DNA of 64,000 bases from Amycolatopsis eburnea (GTDB lineage Bacteria; Actinomycetota; Actinomycetes; Mycobacteriales; Pseudonocardiaceae), in the NCBI RefSeq assembly GCF_003937945.1, contig NZ_RSEC01000032.1:248001-312000 (forward strand). Reading direction: 5' to 3'. A program made the position numbers and the translations under genes. Shown in pieces: positions 1 to 9,019 of this stretch (position 1 is the first letter of the stretch; each line of letters opens with the position of its first letter). Under the pieces are notes generated by a model, which was not told where the DNA came from, searched no databases, and saw only the letters and a program-made list of their open reading frames with translations.

Positions 1-762
1 CGCGTTGATGAGGAACATCAGGCCCTGGAGCAGCACGAACGTCGCGAAACCGCGGATCGCGTCCATCCGGCGGCCGGTCACGAACAGGTGCCCCAGGAAC
101 ACCAGCGGCGTCAGCTTGATCGCCGCCGCGACGCCGACCAGCACGCCGCCCCAGCGGCTCCCACGGGCGCCGATGACCAGCATGTCCAGCAGGATCATGG
201 CCATCAGGATCAGGTTGATCTGGCCGAGGAAGATCGTCCGCCACACCGGCTCGAGACCGAGGAAGACCAGGAAGAACACGATGGTCGAGCGGGCGGGCGA
301 GGCCCACCAGCGCGGGCCGTCGGCGGCCGGGCGGGGCAGGGCGCCGATCGCGATCCGGATCGACAGCGCCATCGCACCCAGCGAGACGGCGGTGATCAGG
401 CCCCACGAGATCTGCGTCGGGAAGGCCGCGAGCGGGACGAAGATCAGCGCCGCCGTCGGCGGGTAGGTGAACGGCAGCAGCGCCCACCACGGCTCGTTGG
501 GCAGCGTGTTGGCGTCGTAGAGGGAGTCGCCGTGCAGCAGCGTCAGCGCGCCCGCCCGGTACACCGCGCTGTCCACGCCGAGCACCCAGTCGTGCTGCCA
601 GCCGTAGATGCCGTACCCGATCGCGACCAGCGGGATCACCGACAGGATCAGGATCGACCGCGGGCGGACGGACAGGCGGGCGAGTGACTTCCGCAGCGCC
701 AGCCGGTGCTGGGAGCTGGCCACGACTTCGCCGTCGACGTCGGAGGGTACGGTCCTGGTCAC
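1..762 (-). CDS. GT87 (DUF2029) polyprenol-phosphate-type mannosyltransferase, C-terminus cut by window edge
   Basis: The minus strand is open from a GTG at 762 to the window edge, so only the first 254 residues are visible. The protein has a short hydrophilic N-terminus, then many hydrophobic segments. Typical GT87 motifs are present: VDSAVYRAGALTLLHGDSLYD-like near residue 70, FTYPPTAALIF, GQINLILMAMILLDM and AAIKLTPLVFLGHLF. Family members are integral membrane glycosyltransferases using polyprenyl-phosphate sugars for envelope glycans such as lipoarabinomannan. The substrate cannot be read from sequence. The ATG at 778 is in a different frame, so GTG 762 is the best start. Confidence 0.85.
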   Translation of the reverse strand, partial: MTRTVPSDVDGEVVASSQHRLALRKSLARLSVRPRSILILSVIPLVAIGYGIYGWQHDWVLGVDSAVYRAGALTLLHGDSLYDANTLPNEPWWALLPFTYPPTAALIFVPLAAFPTQISWGLITAVSLGAMALSIRIAIGALPRPAADGPRWWASPARSTIVFFLVFLGLEPVWRTIFLGQINLILMAMILLDMLVIGARGSRWGGVLVGVAAAIKLTPLVFLGHLFVTGRRMDAIRGFATFVLLQGLMFLINA

Positions 763-833
763 CGCACCAGGAAATCATGACCGGCCCGATCCGGGTCAGC
801 GAGGTCCGGGCGGAAGCGGACTTTTCGGGCGTT

Positions 834-1682
834 CTACGCGCGCGCGAGCTGGGTGAGCAGGTCGCACGCGAGTTCGTGGGTGGTCGGCAGCCGCACCGCG
901 GACACGCGGGGCTTGCCCGCCTCCGCCAGCTGCGCGTCCACCGACAGCCGCTCGTTCAGCGCCCGCCGCAGCGCGACGCCGTGCGAACCGACCCGGTCGT
1001 CCTTCGGGACCAGCGCGGCGACGACGGACGGCCCGAGCGAAGCGACGCTCTGCCCGCTGTCGAACACCGCCCGCAGCGCGTCCGCGACCAGGATCATCCC
1101 GGTCAGCCGGGGGAACCCGGCCACGGCGCTGAGGTCGAGCGAGACAACCAGGAGCACGTGCTCCTCGGCGGCGGGCCGCTCCCGCGCGGCGGCGGCCCGA
1201 TAGACCTCGTAGAGCCGGGTGCGCAGGTACGCGGCCGAGGGCAGGCCGGTCAGCGGATCGGTGACCTCGGTGTGCACGAGCTGGTCGGTGGCGACGTCGG
1301 CCCAGGCCAGCGCGGTGGTCCGGAGCAGCCGCGCCGGGGTGGCGTCGACGTCCGGCAGGACGAAGCCGTCGCCGCCGTGGTCGAGGACGGCGTGCAGCGC
1401 GGCCAGGTCGGCGAGGGTTTCCGCGAGCCCCGCGCCGGCCGCCGCCCGTGCCCTGGCCAGCCCGGCGAGCGCGGTCTCCGCGGCTTCGGCCCGGCCCTTG
1501 GCCATCACGGCCGCGCAGACGGCGTCGACCTCGGGCAGCGCCCAGTCGCTGGGGAACCGCCAGCCCGCGGCCAGGCTGGCCGTGCGCCAGCGGGCGCGCA
1601 GCGCGCGCAGGGAGCGATCGCGCTCGGCCTGGGCCTGAGGTGGGACGTCACCGGGGCCGGAGCGCGTAGCCGGAACGTCCAC
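834..1682 (-). CDS. GGDEF-like domain protein with a degenerate active site
   Basis: A 282-residue cytoplasmic protein. Residues about 140-165 contain DPLTGLPSAAYLRTRL, the conserved entry helix of GGDEF diguanylate cyclases. The position of the GGDEF signature reads SLGPSVVAALVPKDDR, without the Gly-Gly-Asp/Glu-Glu-Phe catalytic loop, so cyclase activity is unlikely. The N-terminal 130 residues are helical and unrecognised. GTG start at 1682, preceded by a G-rich stretch. A non-catalytic nucleotide-sensing or scaffold role is inference. Confidence 0.75.
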   Translation of the reverse strand: MDVPATRSGPGDVPPQAQAERDRSLRALRARWRTASLAAGWRFPSDWALPEVDAVCAAVMAKGRAEAAETALAGLARARAAAGAGLAETLADLAALHAVLDHGGDGFVLPDVDATPARLLRTTALAWADVATDQLVHTEVTDPLTGLPSAAYLRTRLYEVYRAAAARERPAAEEHVLLVVSLDLSAVAGFPRLTGMILVADALRAVFDSGQSVASLGPSVVAALVPKDDRVGSHGVALRRALNERLSVDAQLAEAGKPRVSAVRLPTTHELACDLLTQLARA

Positions 1683-1888
1683 TGGCCCCCCATCCCTTTC
1701 GTCCGGTGCGTGTCGATCTTGATCGGTGCTTCACGGTGAGGACGTGCCCCACCGGATCCCGTGACGCGTACTCGCGAGTTTTGTTAAGAAGCTTTTCCAC
1801 GCCGTGACCCAGGAGTGGGTGATTTCGCTGCGCCGTCGGAGTCAACACCCCTACCACCGCGTGACGACTCAGGGTGGGTCAGTCACAC

Positions 1889-1917
1889 TTGTCTCGCGTC
1901 CCGGATCCGCCTGTAAT
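1889..1917 (+). promoter_or_regulatory. Candidate promoter of the membrane sigma factor gene
   Basis: TTGTCT at 1889-1894 and TGTAAT at 1912-1917 are separated by 17 bp, matching the spacing of a housekeeping actinobacterial promoter. Transcription would begin about 28 nt before the GTG at 1952. No transcript data; motif match only. Confidence 0.45.
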
Positions 1918-1951
1918 GGCAGGTCCTGGCTTTAACCGACCGAGGAGTGCC

Positions 1952-4150
1952 GTGTCCACCGTTCCCGCCGATCTCAGCGGAAAGAGTGACGCCGAGCTGA
2001 TCGCGGAAGTCCGCTCGGGACAGATCGCCTCGTACGGGGCACTTTACGAACGGCACACCGGGGCGGCCCACAACCTGGCCCGCCAGCTGGCTCGCTCGAG
2101 CTCCGAGGCGGACGATCTCGTGTCCGAAGCGTTCGCCAAGGTGCTCGACACGCTGCGTGGCGGCAAGGGCCCGGACACCGCCTTCCGGGCGTACCTGCTG
2201 ACCGCTCTTCGTCACACGGCGTACGACCGCACCCGCAAGGAACGCCGCGTCGACCTCAACGAGGACATGAGCGAGGTCGGCGGGGCCGCGGCCGAGGCGC
2301 TGACCGTCCCGTTCTCCGACACCGCCGTCGCCGGGCTCGAACGGACGATGGCCGCGAAGGCGTTCGCGCGGCTGCCCGAGCGCTGGCAGGCCGTGCTCTG
2401 GCACACCGAAATCGAGCAGCAGAGCCCGGCCGAGGTCGCGCCCCTGCTCGGGCTGACCGCGAACGGCGTTTCGGCACTCGCCTACCGCGCCCGCGAAGGT
2501 CTCCGGCAGGCGTACCTGCAGGTCCACCTGCAGGAGAACGCCGAGGAACGCTGCCGCGCCTGCGCCGACCGGCTGGGTGCCTGGACGCGCGACGGGCTGT
2601 CCAAGCGCGAACGCAGCCAGGTCGAGAACCACCTCGACGAGTGCGAGAACTGCCGGGCGCTGGCCGCCGAGCTCGCCGACGTCAACGGCGGGCTGCGCGC
2701 GATCATCGCCCCGATCGTCCTGGGCGGCGCGGCCCTCGGGTACCTCGCCACCATCGGCGCCGCGAAGGCGAGCGCGGCCACGGCGGCGACCGCCGGCGCG
2801 GCCGCCGCCGCGGGTGCGGCCGCCGGGGGCAAGGCAGGCGCGGCGGCCGGAGCCGCCGCGGCCGGGCCCCGCCAGTTCGCCGGGGTGGCCGCCTCGGGCG
2901 CCGCGGTCGTCGCGGCCGTCGTGATCGCGCTCACCGCGGGCGGCGGGGCTCAGGAGGTCCCGGTCGCGGCCGCCGTGCCGCCGCCGGCCGCCCAGCCCGC
3001 CCAGCCGCCCGCGCCGAAACCGCAGCCACCGGCTCCCCCGGCACCCCCGCAGCCCCCCGCACCGCCCCAGGCGCCCGCGGTCCAGCCCGCACCGGCGCCC
3101 GTCGTGCCCCCCGCACCGCCGGCACCCCCGGCCCCGCCCGCACCGGCCCCGCCATCGGTGTCCGCGACGACCCCGCCGGGCGGCGTCGAGCTGAGCCCCG
3201 GCTCCACCGCGAACCTGCCGATCACCGTCCGCAACGACGGCGGCAGCGTGTCCGAGCCGGTGTCCGCCACGCTGAACCTGCCCCCGGGCGTGCACGCGGT
3301 CGACGCGGCAGGCGGCGGCGCGCCGATGGCGTTCGCGCAGGGCAGCGCCCCGATCACGGTGAACTGCCCCGGCGGTGACGGCACGGTCACCTGCAAGACC
3401 GGCAGCGGCCTCGAGCCCGGCCAGAGCGCCACGCTGAACTTCCGGCTCAAGGCCGACGACGACGCCGAGGGCGGCACGGTCACCGGGTCGGTCACCGCGG
3501 GCGTGCAGGTCAACGTCAAGGTGAGCGTCAAGGTCACGGTGAAGCAGCCGCCGGATGCGGTGGTCCTGGAAGCGCAAGGCGACGGGCTGTCGGCGTTCCC
3601 GTGGACCCGCAACCCGCTGGTCTACGTGCGCGTCCGCAACACCGGCGAGACGACCAAGCCGGTCACGGTCACCTTCGACCACCCGCTCTGGCAGTGGTGG
3701 AGCCTGCGCGGCTTCCCCTGCACGTCCTCCGGCGCGGGCGCGACCTGCACCACGAGCAGCGCGCTGGCCCCCGGCCAGCACGTCAACCTGTGGGTGCGGC
3801 TGAAGGGCCGTCCCGACGACGGGCGCGTGACGATCACCGCGACGCTCGGCAAGGCGTCCGCACCGCCGGTGACCGTCGACTTCGGCTGCTGGCACCACTG
3901 GTGCGGCAAGGACCCGCTGCCGACGTCCACCCCGCCGTCGTCGTCGGCGACGACCACCCCGACGAAGCCGTCCAAGCCGGCGCCGTCGAAGCCCTCGTCG
4001 ACCCCGCCGACGACGACCGAGACCGAGCCGACGAGCGAGCCCCCGGCGTCGACGACCACGTCCAGCGCGCCGCCGCGACCGGGCAAGAACCCGGGCCCGA
4101 AGCAGCCGACCGTCACCCCCGAGAAGGGCTTCGGCTGGCTCACGGGGTAG
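1952..4150 (+). CDS. Sigma-70 family factor fused to a zinc-finger, membrane segments and a large C-terminal exported-type region
   Basis: About 732 residues from GTG 1952, chosen because CGAGGAG lies 5-10 nt upstream; the reading frame is open 26 codons earlier. Order of parts: sigma region 2 (about 13-90, EADDLVSEAFAKVLDTL), region 4 (about 120-185), then a zf-HC2-like zinc site (CRAC, then HLDECENC, about 200-235) normally found in anti-sigma factors. Next come two Ala/Gly-rich hydrophobic segments (about 250-330), a Pro-rich linker, two beta-rich CARDB/DUF11-like domains (about 410-655) and a Ser/Thr/Pro tail. The last part looks extracytoplasmic. This suggests a self-tethered sigma factor released by a membrane signal; function is inference. 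Two GtrA genes follow closely. Confidence 0.85.
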   Translation: MSTVPADLSGKSDAELIAEVRSGQIASYGALYERHTGAAHNLARQLARSSSEADDLVSEAFAKVLDTLRGGKGPDTAFRAYLLTALRHTAYDRTRKERRVDLNEDMSEVGGAAAEALTVPFSDTAVAGLERTMAAKAFARLPERWQAVLWHTEIEQQSPAEVAPLLGLTANGVSALAYRAREGLRQAYLQVHLQENAEERCRACADRLGAWTRDGLSKRERSQVENHLDECENCRALAAELADVNGGLRAIIAPIVLGGAALGYLATIGAAKASAATAATAGAAAAAGAAAGGKAGAAAGAAAAGPRQFAGVAASGAAVVAAVVIALTAGGGAQEVPVAAAVPPPAAQPAQPPAPKPQPPAPPAPPQPPAPPQAPAVQPAPAPVVPPAPPAPPAPPAPAPPSVSATTPPGGVELSPGSTANLPITVRNDGGSVSEPVSATLNLPPGVHAVDAAGGGAPMAFAQGSAPITVNCPGGDGTVTCKTGSGLEPGQSATLNFRLKADDDAEGGTVTGSVTAGVQVNVKVSVKVTVKQPPDAVVLEAQGDGLSAFPWTRNPLVYVRVRNTGETTKPVTVTFDHPLWQWWSLRGFPCTSSGAGATCTTSSALAPGQHVNLWVRLKGRPDDGRVTITATLGKASAPPVTVDFGCWHHWCGKDPLPTSTPPSSSATTTPTKPSKPAPSKPSSTPPTTTETEPTSEPPASTTTSSAPPRPGKNPGPKQPTVTPEKGFGWLTG

Positions 4151-4160
4151 CGTCCGCGCG

Positions 4161-4658
4161 GTGCGCGAGCTGCTGAAAAGGCATCGCGAGCTCCTCCGCT
4201 TCGCCGTCGTCGGCGGGATCAGCTTCGTGATCACGATGTCCGTCGACTACGGCCTGAAGTTCACCGTGCTGCGGACCCACCCGGTGACGGCGCTGATCCT
4301 CGGCGTCCTGGTCGCGACGATCTTTTCCTACGTCGCCAACCGCGAATGGTCGTTCCGCACCCGCGGCGGCCGCGAGCGGGCGCACGAAGCGGCGTTGTTC
4401 TTCCTGTTCAGCGGCGTCGCGCTGGGCCTGAACGCGCTGCCGCAGTGGTTCTCGCGGTACGTGCTGGACCTGCAGGTCCCGCGGCTGTCGCCGGTCGGCG
4501 TCGAGGTGGCCGACTTCGTCAGCGGCATCGTCATCGGGACGCTGCTGGGGACGGCGTTCCGCTGGTGGGCGTTCAAGAAGTGGGTGTTCCCGGACGAGGA
4601 CGCGCGGCTCGCCGTGGTCGCGGAGGATCCGGACATTCAGGACCGGAAAGCCGCCTGA
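4161..4658 (+). CDS. GtrA family membrane protein
   Basis: 165 residues with four hydrophobic segments and the GtrA signatures LLRFAVVGGISFVI, YVANREWSFRT and FRWWAFKKWVF. GtrA-like proteins are thought to help move polyprenol-linked sugars across the membrane. GTG start at 4161, 10 nt after the sigma-factor stop, so probably co-transcribed. A second paralogue follows. Its position a few genes before PH/birA matches the mycobacterial GtrA-PH-birA order. Confidence 0.9.
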   Translation: MRELLKRHRELLRFAVVGGISFVITMSVDYGLKFTVLRTHPVTALILGVLVATIFSYVANREWSFRTRGGRERAHEAALFFLFSGVALGLNALPQWFSRYVLDLQVPRLSPVGVEVADFVSGIVIGTLLGTAFRWWAFKKWVFPDEDARLAVVAEDPDIQDRKAA

Positions 4659-4696
4659 ACCACAGGTCATCGCGATGTGCTCCTAGACTGCGTGGT

Positions 4697-5221
4697 GTGA
4701 CCGTTGTGGAAACCGTGCTCAAGCGCACGCCGGAACCACTGCGTTCGGTGCTGATCAAGCACCGGGAGCTGCTGAAGTTCGCGATCGTGGGCGGCACGAC
4801 GTTCCTGGTCGACAACGGGGTCTGGTACGTCCTCAAGCTGACGGTGCTGGAGCCGAAACCGACCACGGCGAAGGCGATCGCGATCATCGTCGCGACGATC
4901 GTGTCGTACATCCTCAACCGCGAGTGGTCCTTCCGCACCCGCGGCGGCCGCGAACGCCACCACGAGGCGGCGCTGTTCTTCGTGATCAGCGGGATCGCGG
5001 TCGTGGTCAACCTGATCCCGCTGTACGTGTCGAGGTACGTGCTCCACCTGGAGATGCCGCACGTCACACGGCTGGTGCAGGAGGTCGCGGACTTCGCGAG
5101 CGGGTCGATCATCGGCATGCTGCTCGCGATGTTCTTCCGGTTCTGGGGCTTCAAGAAGTGGGTGTTCCCGGACGAGCTGGGCGAGCGGCGGCGGGACAGC
5201 GACGTCACCCGGATCCGCTGA
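4697..5221 (+). CDS. GtrA family membrane protein, second copy
   Basis: 174 residues starting at GTG 4697; the frame stays open far upstream, but that part overlaps the previous gene out of frame and shows no GtrA similarity. Motifs LLKFAIVGGTTFLVDN, YILNREWSFRTRGGRER and FRFWGFKKWVFPDE parallel the upstream copy, indicating tandem duplication and divergence. Four membrane helices are expected. Likely polyprenol-sugar translocation or an accessory role in cell-envelope glycosylation. Confidence 0.9.
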   Translation: MTVVETVLKRTPEPLRSVLIKHRELLKFAIVGGTTFLVDNGVWYVLKLTVLEPKPTTAKAIAIIVATIVSYILNREWSFRTRGGRERHHEAALFFVISGIAVVVNLIPLYVSRYVLHLEMPHVTRLVQEVADFASGSIIGMLLAMFFRFWGFKKWVFPDELGERRRDSDVTRIR

Positions 5222-5235
5222 AGTACTTGTCTTCT

Positions 5236-5256
5236 GACATGTAGTTGTCTACAGTC
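5236..5256. promoter_or_regulatory. Inverted repeat upstream of the MFS gene
   Basis: GAC-A-TGTAG / TTGT / CTACA-GTC forms a 21-bp imperfect dyad (TGTAG-N4-CTACA is perfect) in the 228-bp gap between the second GtrA gene and the MFS transporter. It resembles a dimeric repressor operator. No TetR or MarR gene lies directly beside it, so the regulator is unknown. Confidence 0.4.
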
Positions 5257-5449
5257 ATCCTCGTCAGTGTTCCTTCGTGAGGACGCCGTCCGGGTTCGGC
5301 CGGGCGAGCGGGACGATTCGAGGTGGTTTCCGAGCGCGAAGAGGTCGCACCCGCACCGCGGGTGACGATGGACCCTTTTCCCGGCTCGACGGGACGCGTT
5401 TTCCCGCGCGTCCGCATCTCTCGTCCCTTCTGACGAACAAGGACTTCTC

Positions 5450-6739
5450 TTGCACACCATCGCGCCTCAGCGCGCCCGAAAAACGGCTCTCACGGGTCTG
5501 TTCCTGTCCGTTTTCCTCGCGATGCTCGACGCACAGGCCGTCGCCACCGCGCTGCCCCGGATTTCCGCCGAATTCGGCGGGACCGGCGCCTACGCCTGGG
5601 TCACCACCGCCTACCTGCTCGCCGGCAGCGTCACCGCTCCGCTCTACGGGAAGCTCGGTGACGTCCACGGCCGCAAACGCGTGCTCCTGGGCGCGCTCGC
5701 CCTCTTCGTGGCCGGTTCGCTCGCCTGCGGGCTGGCGTCGTCGGCCGCGTTGCTCATCGCCAGCCGGGTGCTGCAGGGCGCCGGGTCGGGTGGGCTCTTC
5801 GTTTCCGTAGGCGCTTCGCTCGGCGAGATGTTCTCGCCCCGCGAAGGCGCGAAGTACTTCGGGTGGTTCTCGATCTGCTTCGCCGTCGCTTCCCTGGCCG
5901 GGCCGGTCGCGGGCGGCTTCCTGACCGGGCTCGCCGGCTGGCGGTCGATCTTCCTCGTCAACCTGCCGCTCGGTCTCGTCGCCGCGGCTTGCCTCTCCAC
6001 CCTCGAACTGCCGCGACGGCGGAAGGACGCGCCGTTCGACTTCACCGGCGTCGTCCTCCTCGGCGTGGCGATCACCGGGTTCACCCTGCTCACGCCGTGG
6101 TCGGTCGCACTCGGGGCCATCGCCGCCACCGCGTTCGTGGTGGCCGAACGCCGGGCCGAGGCGCCCGTGCTGCCGCTCAGGCTGTTCCGGGACCGCACGT
6201 TCACCGTGTCCGTGGTGCTCAGCGTGCTCGCCGGGTTCTCCTTCCTCGGCTCGGTCAACTACATCGCGGGCTACCTGCAGGCCGACGCCGGTCCCGCGGA
6301 AGGCGGCCTGCTGCTCGTGCCGATGACGCTCGCCGTCGCGCTGTCGTCCGTCGTCTCGAGCAAGATCATCGCCCGCACCGGTGCCTACCGGTGGGCGCCG
6401 CGGCTCAGCATGGCGCTCGGCCTGCTCGCGGTGCTCGGCTTGACCACGCTGCACGGCCTTCCGGTAGTCCTCGCCTGCCTGGTCGTCTTCGGTCTCGCCG
6501 CGGGCCTCAACCTCCAGGTGCTCGCGCTGGCCACGCAGAACACCGCGCCGGCCGGTGATCGCGGCGCGGTCGCCGCCGCGGTCAACCTCGCCCGCGCGCT
6601 CGGCTCGGCCCTCGGGCCGGTCGCGCTCGGCTTCGCCTACAACGCGGGCGCCCACGGCGTTTTCCTCGCCCTGCTGCCCGTGCTCGCGCTCGCCCTCGTC
6701 ACGGCGTTCGCGCTCCCCCACGTCCCCCTCCACCGCTAG
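5450..6739 (+). CDS. MFS drug/proton antiporter
   Basis: 429 residues from a TTG start with AAGGA about 7 nt upstream. Motif A-like YGKLGDVHGRKRVLL and motif C-like AGPVAGGFLTGLAGWRSIFLVNLP identify the DHA family of multidrug exporters. It is shorter than the usual 14-helix DHA2 members and probably has 12 helices. An NmrA-type reductase begins 10 nt after its stop, suggesting an operon. Substrate unknown. Confidence 0.85.
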   Translation: MHTIAPQRARKTALTGLFLSVFLAMLDAQAVATALPRISAEFGGTGAYAWVTTAYLLAGSVTAPLYGKLGDVHGRKRVLLGALALFVAGSLACGLASSAALLIASRVLQGAGSGGLFVSVGASLGEMFSPREGAKYFGWFSICFAVASLAGPVAGGFLTGLAGWRSIFLVNLPLGLVAAACLSTLELPRRRKDAPFDFTGVVLLGVAITGFTLLTPWSVALGAIAATAFVVAERRAEAPVLPLRLFRDRTFTVSVVLSVLAGFSFLGSVNYIAGYLQADAGPAEGGLLLVPMTLAVALSSVVSSKIIARTGAYRWAPRLSMALGLLAVLGLTTLHGLPVVLACLVVFGLAAGLNLQVLALATQNTAPAGDRGAVAAAVNLARALGSALGPVALGFAYNAGAHGVFLALLPVLALALVTAFALPHVPLHR

Positions 6740-6749
6740 GAGAACCACG

Positions 6750-7604
6750 ATGATCTTCGTCCTCGGCGCCACCGGCAAGGTCGGCCGCGCCCTCGTCCCC
6801 GCCCTCCTCGACGCCGGCGCCGCCGTCCGCGCCCTGACCCGCGACCCGGCGAAGGCCCGGATCGACCCGCGCGCCGAAGTCGTCCAGGGCGACCTGGACA
6901 CCGCGGACCTGCCCGCGCTGCTCGACGGCTCGGACCGCGTGTTCGTGCTGACCCAGGGGCACAGCGCCGACCGGGAAGCGGCCGTCGCCCGGGCGGCCGC
7001 GCGCGCCGGCGCCACCCACCTCGTCAAGCTGTCCACCACCGGTGTCCACTTCGGACAGACGGACCCGATCACGCGCGCCCACGCCGAAGCCGAGCAAGCG
7101 ATCCGCGAAGCCGGGCCCGCCTGGACGATCCTGCGGCCCGGCGCCTTCATGGACAACCGGTTCGCCTGGCGCGACTCGATCCGCGAGGAGAACGCCGTGT
7201 ACGTCCCCGAAGGCGACCCGGCGTCCGCGCTGATCCACGTGCGGGACATCGCCGCGGTCGCGACCCTCGCCCTCACGACGGCGGACCACGAGGGCGCGAC
7301 CTACGAACTCACCGGCGGTGAAGCCCTCACCACCGCGGAACAGGTCGCGATCCTTTCCGATGTTCTCGGTCGCCCGATCGAATTCGTGGCAGAACCGCAA
7401 AGCGCCGCCAGTGAGCGCATGATGCGCAAGTACGGCTGGCCCGCCGATGCCGTCGACGGTTTCTTCGCGCTGAAGCGGGAGTCCGCCGAGCGCGAACACG
7501 TCGTTTTCGGCACCGTGGAACGCGTGCTCGGCAGGCCCCCGCTGAACTTCGCGGAATGGGCACGTGAGAACGCGGCCGCGTTCGCCTACCATTACGGGGG
7601 GTGA
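6750..7604 (+). CDS. NmrA-like NAD(P)-binding protein (atypical SDR)
   Basis: 284 residues with an N-terminal Rossmann motif (FVLGATGKVGRALVPALL). VKLSTTGVHFGQ and the C-terminal layout match the NmrA/HSCARG branch of atypical short-chain dehydrogenases, which often lack the catalytic YxxxK. AGGAGA at 6738-6743 supports ATG 6750. It probably acts as a redox sensor or as a quinone/NAD(P)H reductase. It is coupled to the upstream MFS gene and lies 18 nt before a LuxR response regulator. Confidence 0.85.
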   Translation: MIFVLGATGKVGRALVPALLDAGAAVRALTRDPAKARIDPRAEVVQGDLDTADLPALLDGSDRVFVLTQGHSADREAAVARAAARAGATHLVKLSTTGVHFGQTDPITRAHAEAEQAIREAGPAWTILRPGAFMDNRFAWRDSIREENAVYVPEGDPASALIHVRDIAAVATLALTTADHEGATYELTGGEALTTAEQVAILSDVLGRPIEFVAEPQSAASERMMRKYGWPADAVDGFFALKRESAEREHVVFGTVERVLGRPPLNFAEWARENAAAFAYHYGG

Positions 7605-7622
7605 CGGCGGGGAGGTGACGGG

Positions 7623-8267
7623 ATGGGTCTGCGCGTCCTGGTCGTGGACGACCACCCCCTGTTCCGCTTCGGCGTGGTGACCCTGCTGGGGAACGAACCC
7701 GGGATCGAGGTCGTCGGCGAAGCCGCCAGCGGCGCGAACGCGGTCGACGCCGCCGCCGCGCTGCGGCCGGACGTCGTCGTCATGGACCTGCACCTGCCCG
7801 ACCTCTCCGGGATCCAGGCGGCCCGGCACATCGTGACGGCCAACCCGGGCACCGGCGTGCTGATGCTGACGATGGCCGACGAAAGCGAGTCGGTCTTCGC
7901 GGCGATGCGCGCCGGTGCCCGCGGCTACCTGCTCAAGGACGCCGAGCCGGACGAGATCATCCGCGCGGTGCAGGCGGTCGCCCGGCGCGAAGCCATCTTC
8001 GGGCCGGACATCGCCAACCGCGTGCTCGGCTTCTTCAACCAGCCCGCGCCGGCCAGCGAGCCGGTGTTCCCGGAACTGACCACGCGCGAACGCGAAGTGC
8101 TGGAGCTGATCGCGGCCGGGCACAGCAACAGCGTCATCGCGAACACGCTGTGCCTGAGCCCCAAGACCGTCCGCAACCACATCTCGAACGTCTTCGCCAA
8201 GCTGCACGTCACCGACCGCGCCGGCGCGATCGTCCGGGCCAGGGACGCGGGCCTCGGCCGGTCCTGA
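7623..8267 (+). CDS. NarL/LuxR-family response regulator
   Basis: 214 residues. The receiver domain (1-120) has acidic pocket VVDDHP, phosphoacceptor Asp about 55 in VVMDLHLPD, and the K of YLLKD. A LuxR HTH lies at about 145-205 (LTTREREVLELIAAGHSNSVIANTL). There is no adjacent histidine kinase, so it is an orphan or belongs to a kinase elsewhere. It follows the MFS-NmrA pair by 18 nt. Confidence 0.9.
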   Translation: MGLRVLVVDDHPLFRFGVVTLLGNEPGIEVVGEAASGANAVDAAAALRPDVVVMDLHLPDLSGIQAARHIVTANPGTGVLMLTMADESESVFAAMRAGARGYLLKDAEPDEIIRAVQAVARREAIFGPDIANRVLGFFNQPAPASEPVFPELTTREREVLELIAAGHSNSVIANTLCLSPKTVRNHISNVFAKLHVTDRAGAIVRARDAGLGRS

Positions 8268-8386
8268 CGGGCAGCCTCCCGGGCAACATCGGGACGCCGG
8301 TCCCATGCGCCCGGGACACCTCTGCGGGCACTGTGGTGACGTGGGGGATGAACCCCCTTCGCACCGTTCGAGGGGAATGGGTGACG

Positions 8387-9019
8387 ATGTTCGAATCCGA
8401 CCGGACTCCGGTGGTGGTCCGCGCCACCGATCCGATCCTGCACAACGGCGTCTGCGTGGCGCTGCGTTCGCGTGACGAAGTCCGCGTGGTCGACGGCGAC
8501 CCGGCCGGCCCCGGCGTCGTCGCGCTGCTGGTCGCCGACCGGCTCGACGAGACGATGACCCAGCTGCTGTCCGCGTTGCACCACCAGGGCTTCACCCGCA
8601 TCGTGCTGATCGCGGGCGAAGTCGACGACAACGAGATCCTCAACGCCGTCGAACACGGCGTCTGCGCGGTCGCCCGCCGCGCCGACGCCGGGCCGGAGGT
8701 GCTCGTCCGGCTGATCAAGGCGGCCGCGGCGGGCGAGGGCGCGCTTCCGCCGGACCTGCTCGGCAGGCTGCTCAACCGGGTTTCCCGCCTGCAGCGCCAG
8801 GTTCTCCAGCCGCGGGGGCTGCACATGGGCGGGATGAGCAACCGGGAGACGGAGGTGCTCCGGCTCGTCGCGGCGGGGTATTCGACGCAGGAGATCGCCG
8901 ACCAGCTGTGCTACTCGCAGCGCACGGTGAAGAGCATCCTGCACGACGTGACCAACCGGTTCCAGCTGCGCAACCGGTCGCACGCCGTCGCCTACGCGTT
9001 GCGTGAAGGGCTGATCTAG
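8387..9019 (+). CDS. LuxR-family regulator with a degenerate receiver domain
   Basis: 210 residues from ATG 8387; GAGGGGAA about 9 nt upstream favours this over GTG 8381 or ATG 8348. The N-terminal half has the size and secondary structure of a receiver, but the acidic pocket reads VVVRATDP and the phosphoacceptor position reads VVALLVADRL without a clear Asp in context. The C-terminus is a normal LuxR HTH (MSNRETEVLRLVAAGYSTQEIADQL). Control is probably phosphorylation-independent, by ligand or partner. Confidence 0.8.
   Translation: MFESDRTPVVVRATDPILHNGVCVALRSRDEVRVVDGDPAGPGVVALLVADRLDETMTQLLSALHHQGFTRIVLIAGEVDDNEILNAVEHGVCAVARRADAGPEVLVRLIKAAAAGEGALPPDLLGRLLNRVSRLQRQVLQPRGLHMGGMSNRETEVLRLVAAGYSTQEIADQLCYSQRTVKSILHDVTNRFQLRNRSHAVAYALREGLI

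Noticed and set aside
1883..4234. 783-codon open frame antisense to the sigma-factor gene
   Set aside because: Composition is Arg/Gly-rich and low-complexity, typical of a high-GC shadow frame; the opposite strand has clear sigma, zinc and CARDB-like motifs.
5264..7276. 670-codon minus-strand frame opposite the MFS and NmrA genes
   Set aside because: Low-complexity Arg/Glu/Gly composition, no domain, and both genes on the plus strand have strong family motifs and ribosome sites.
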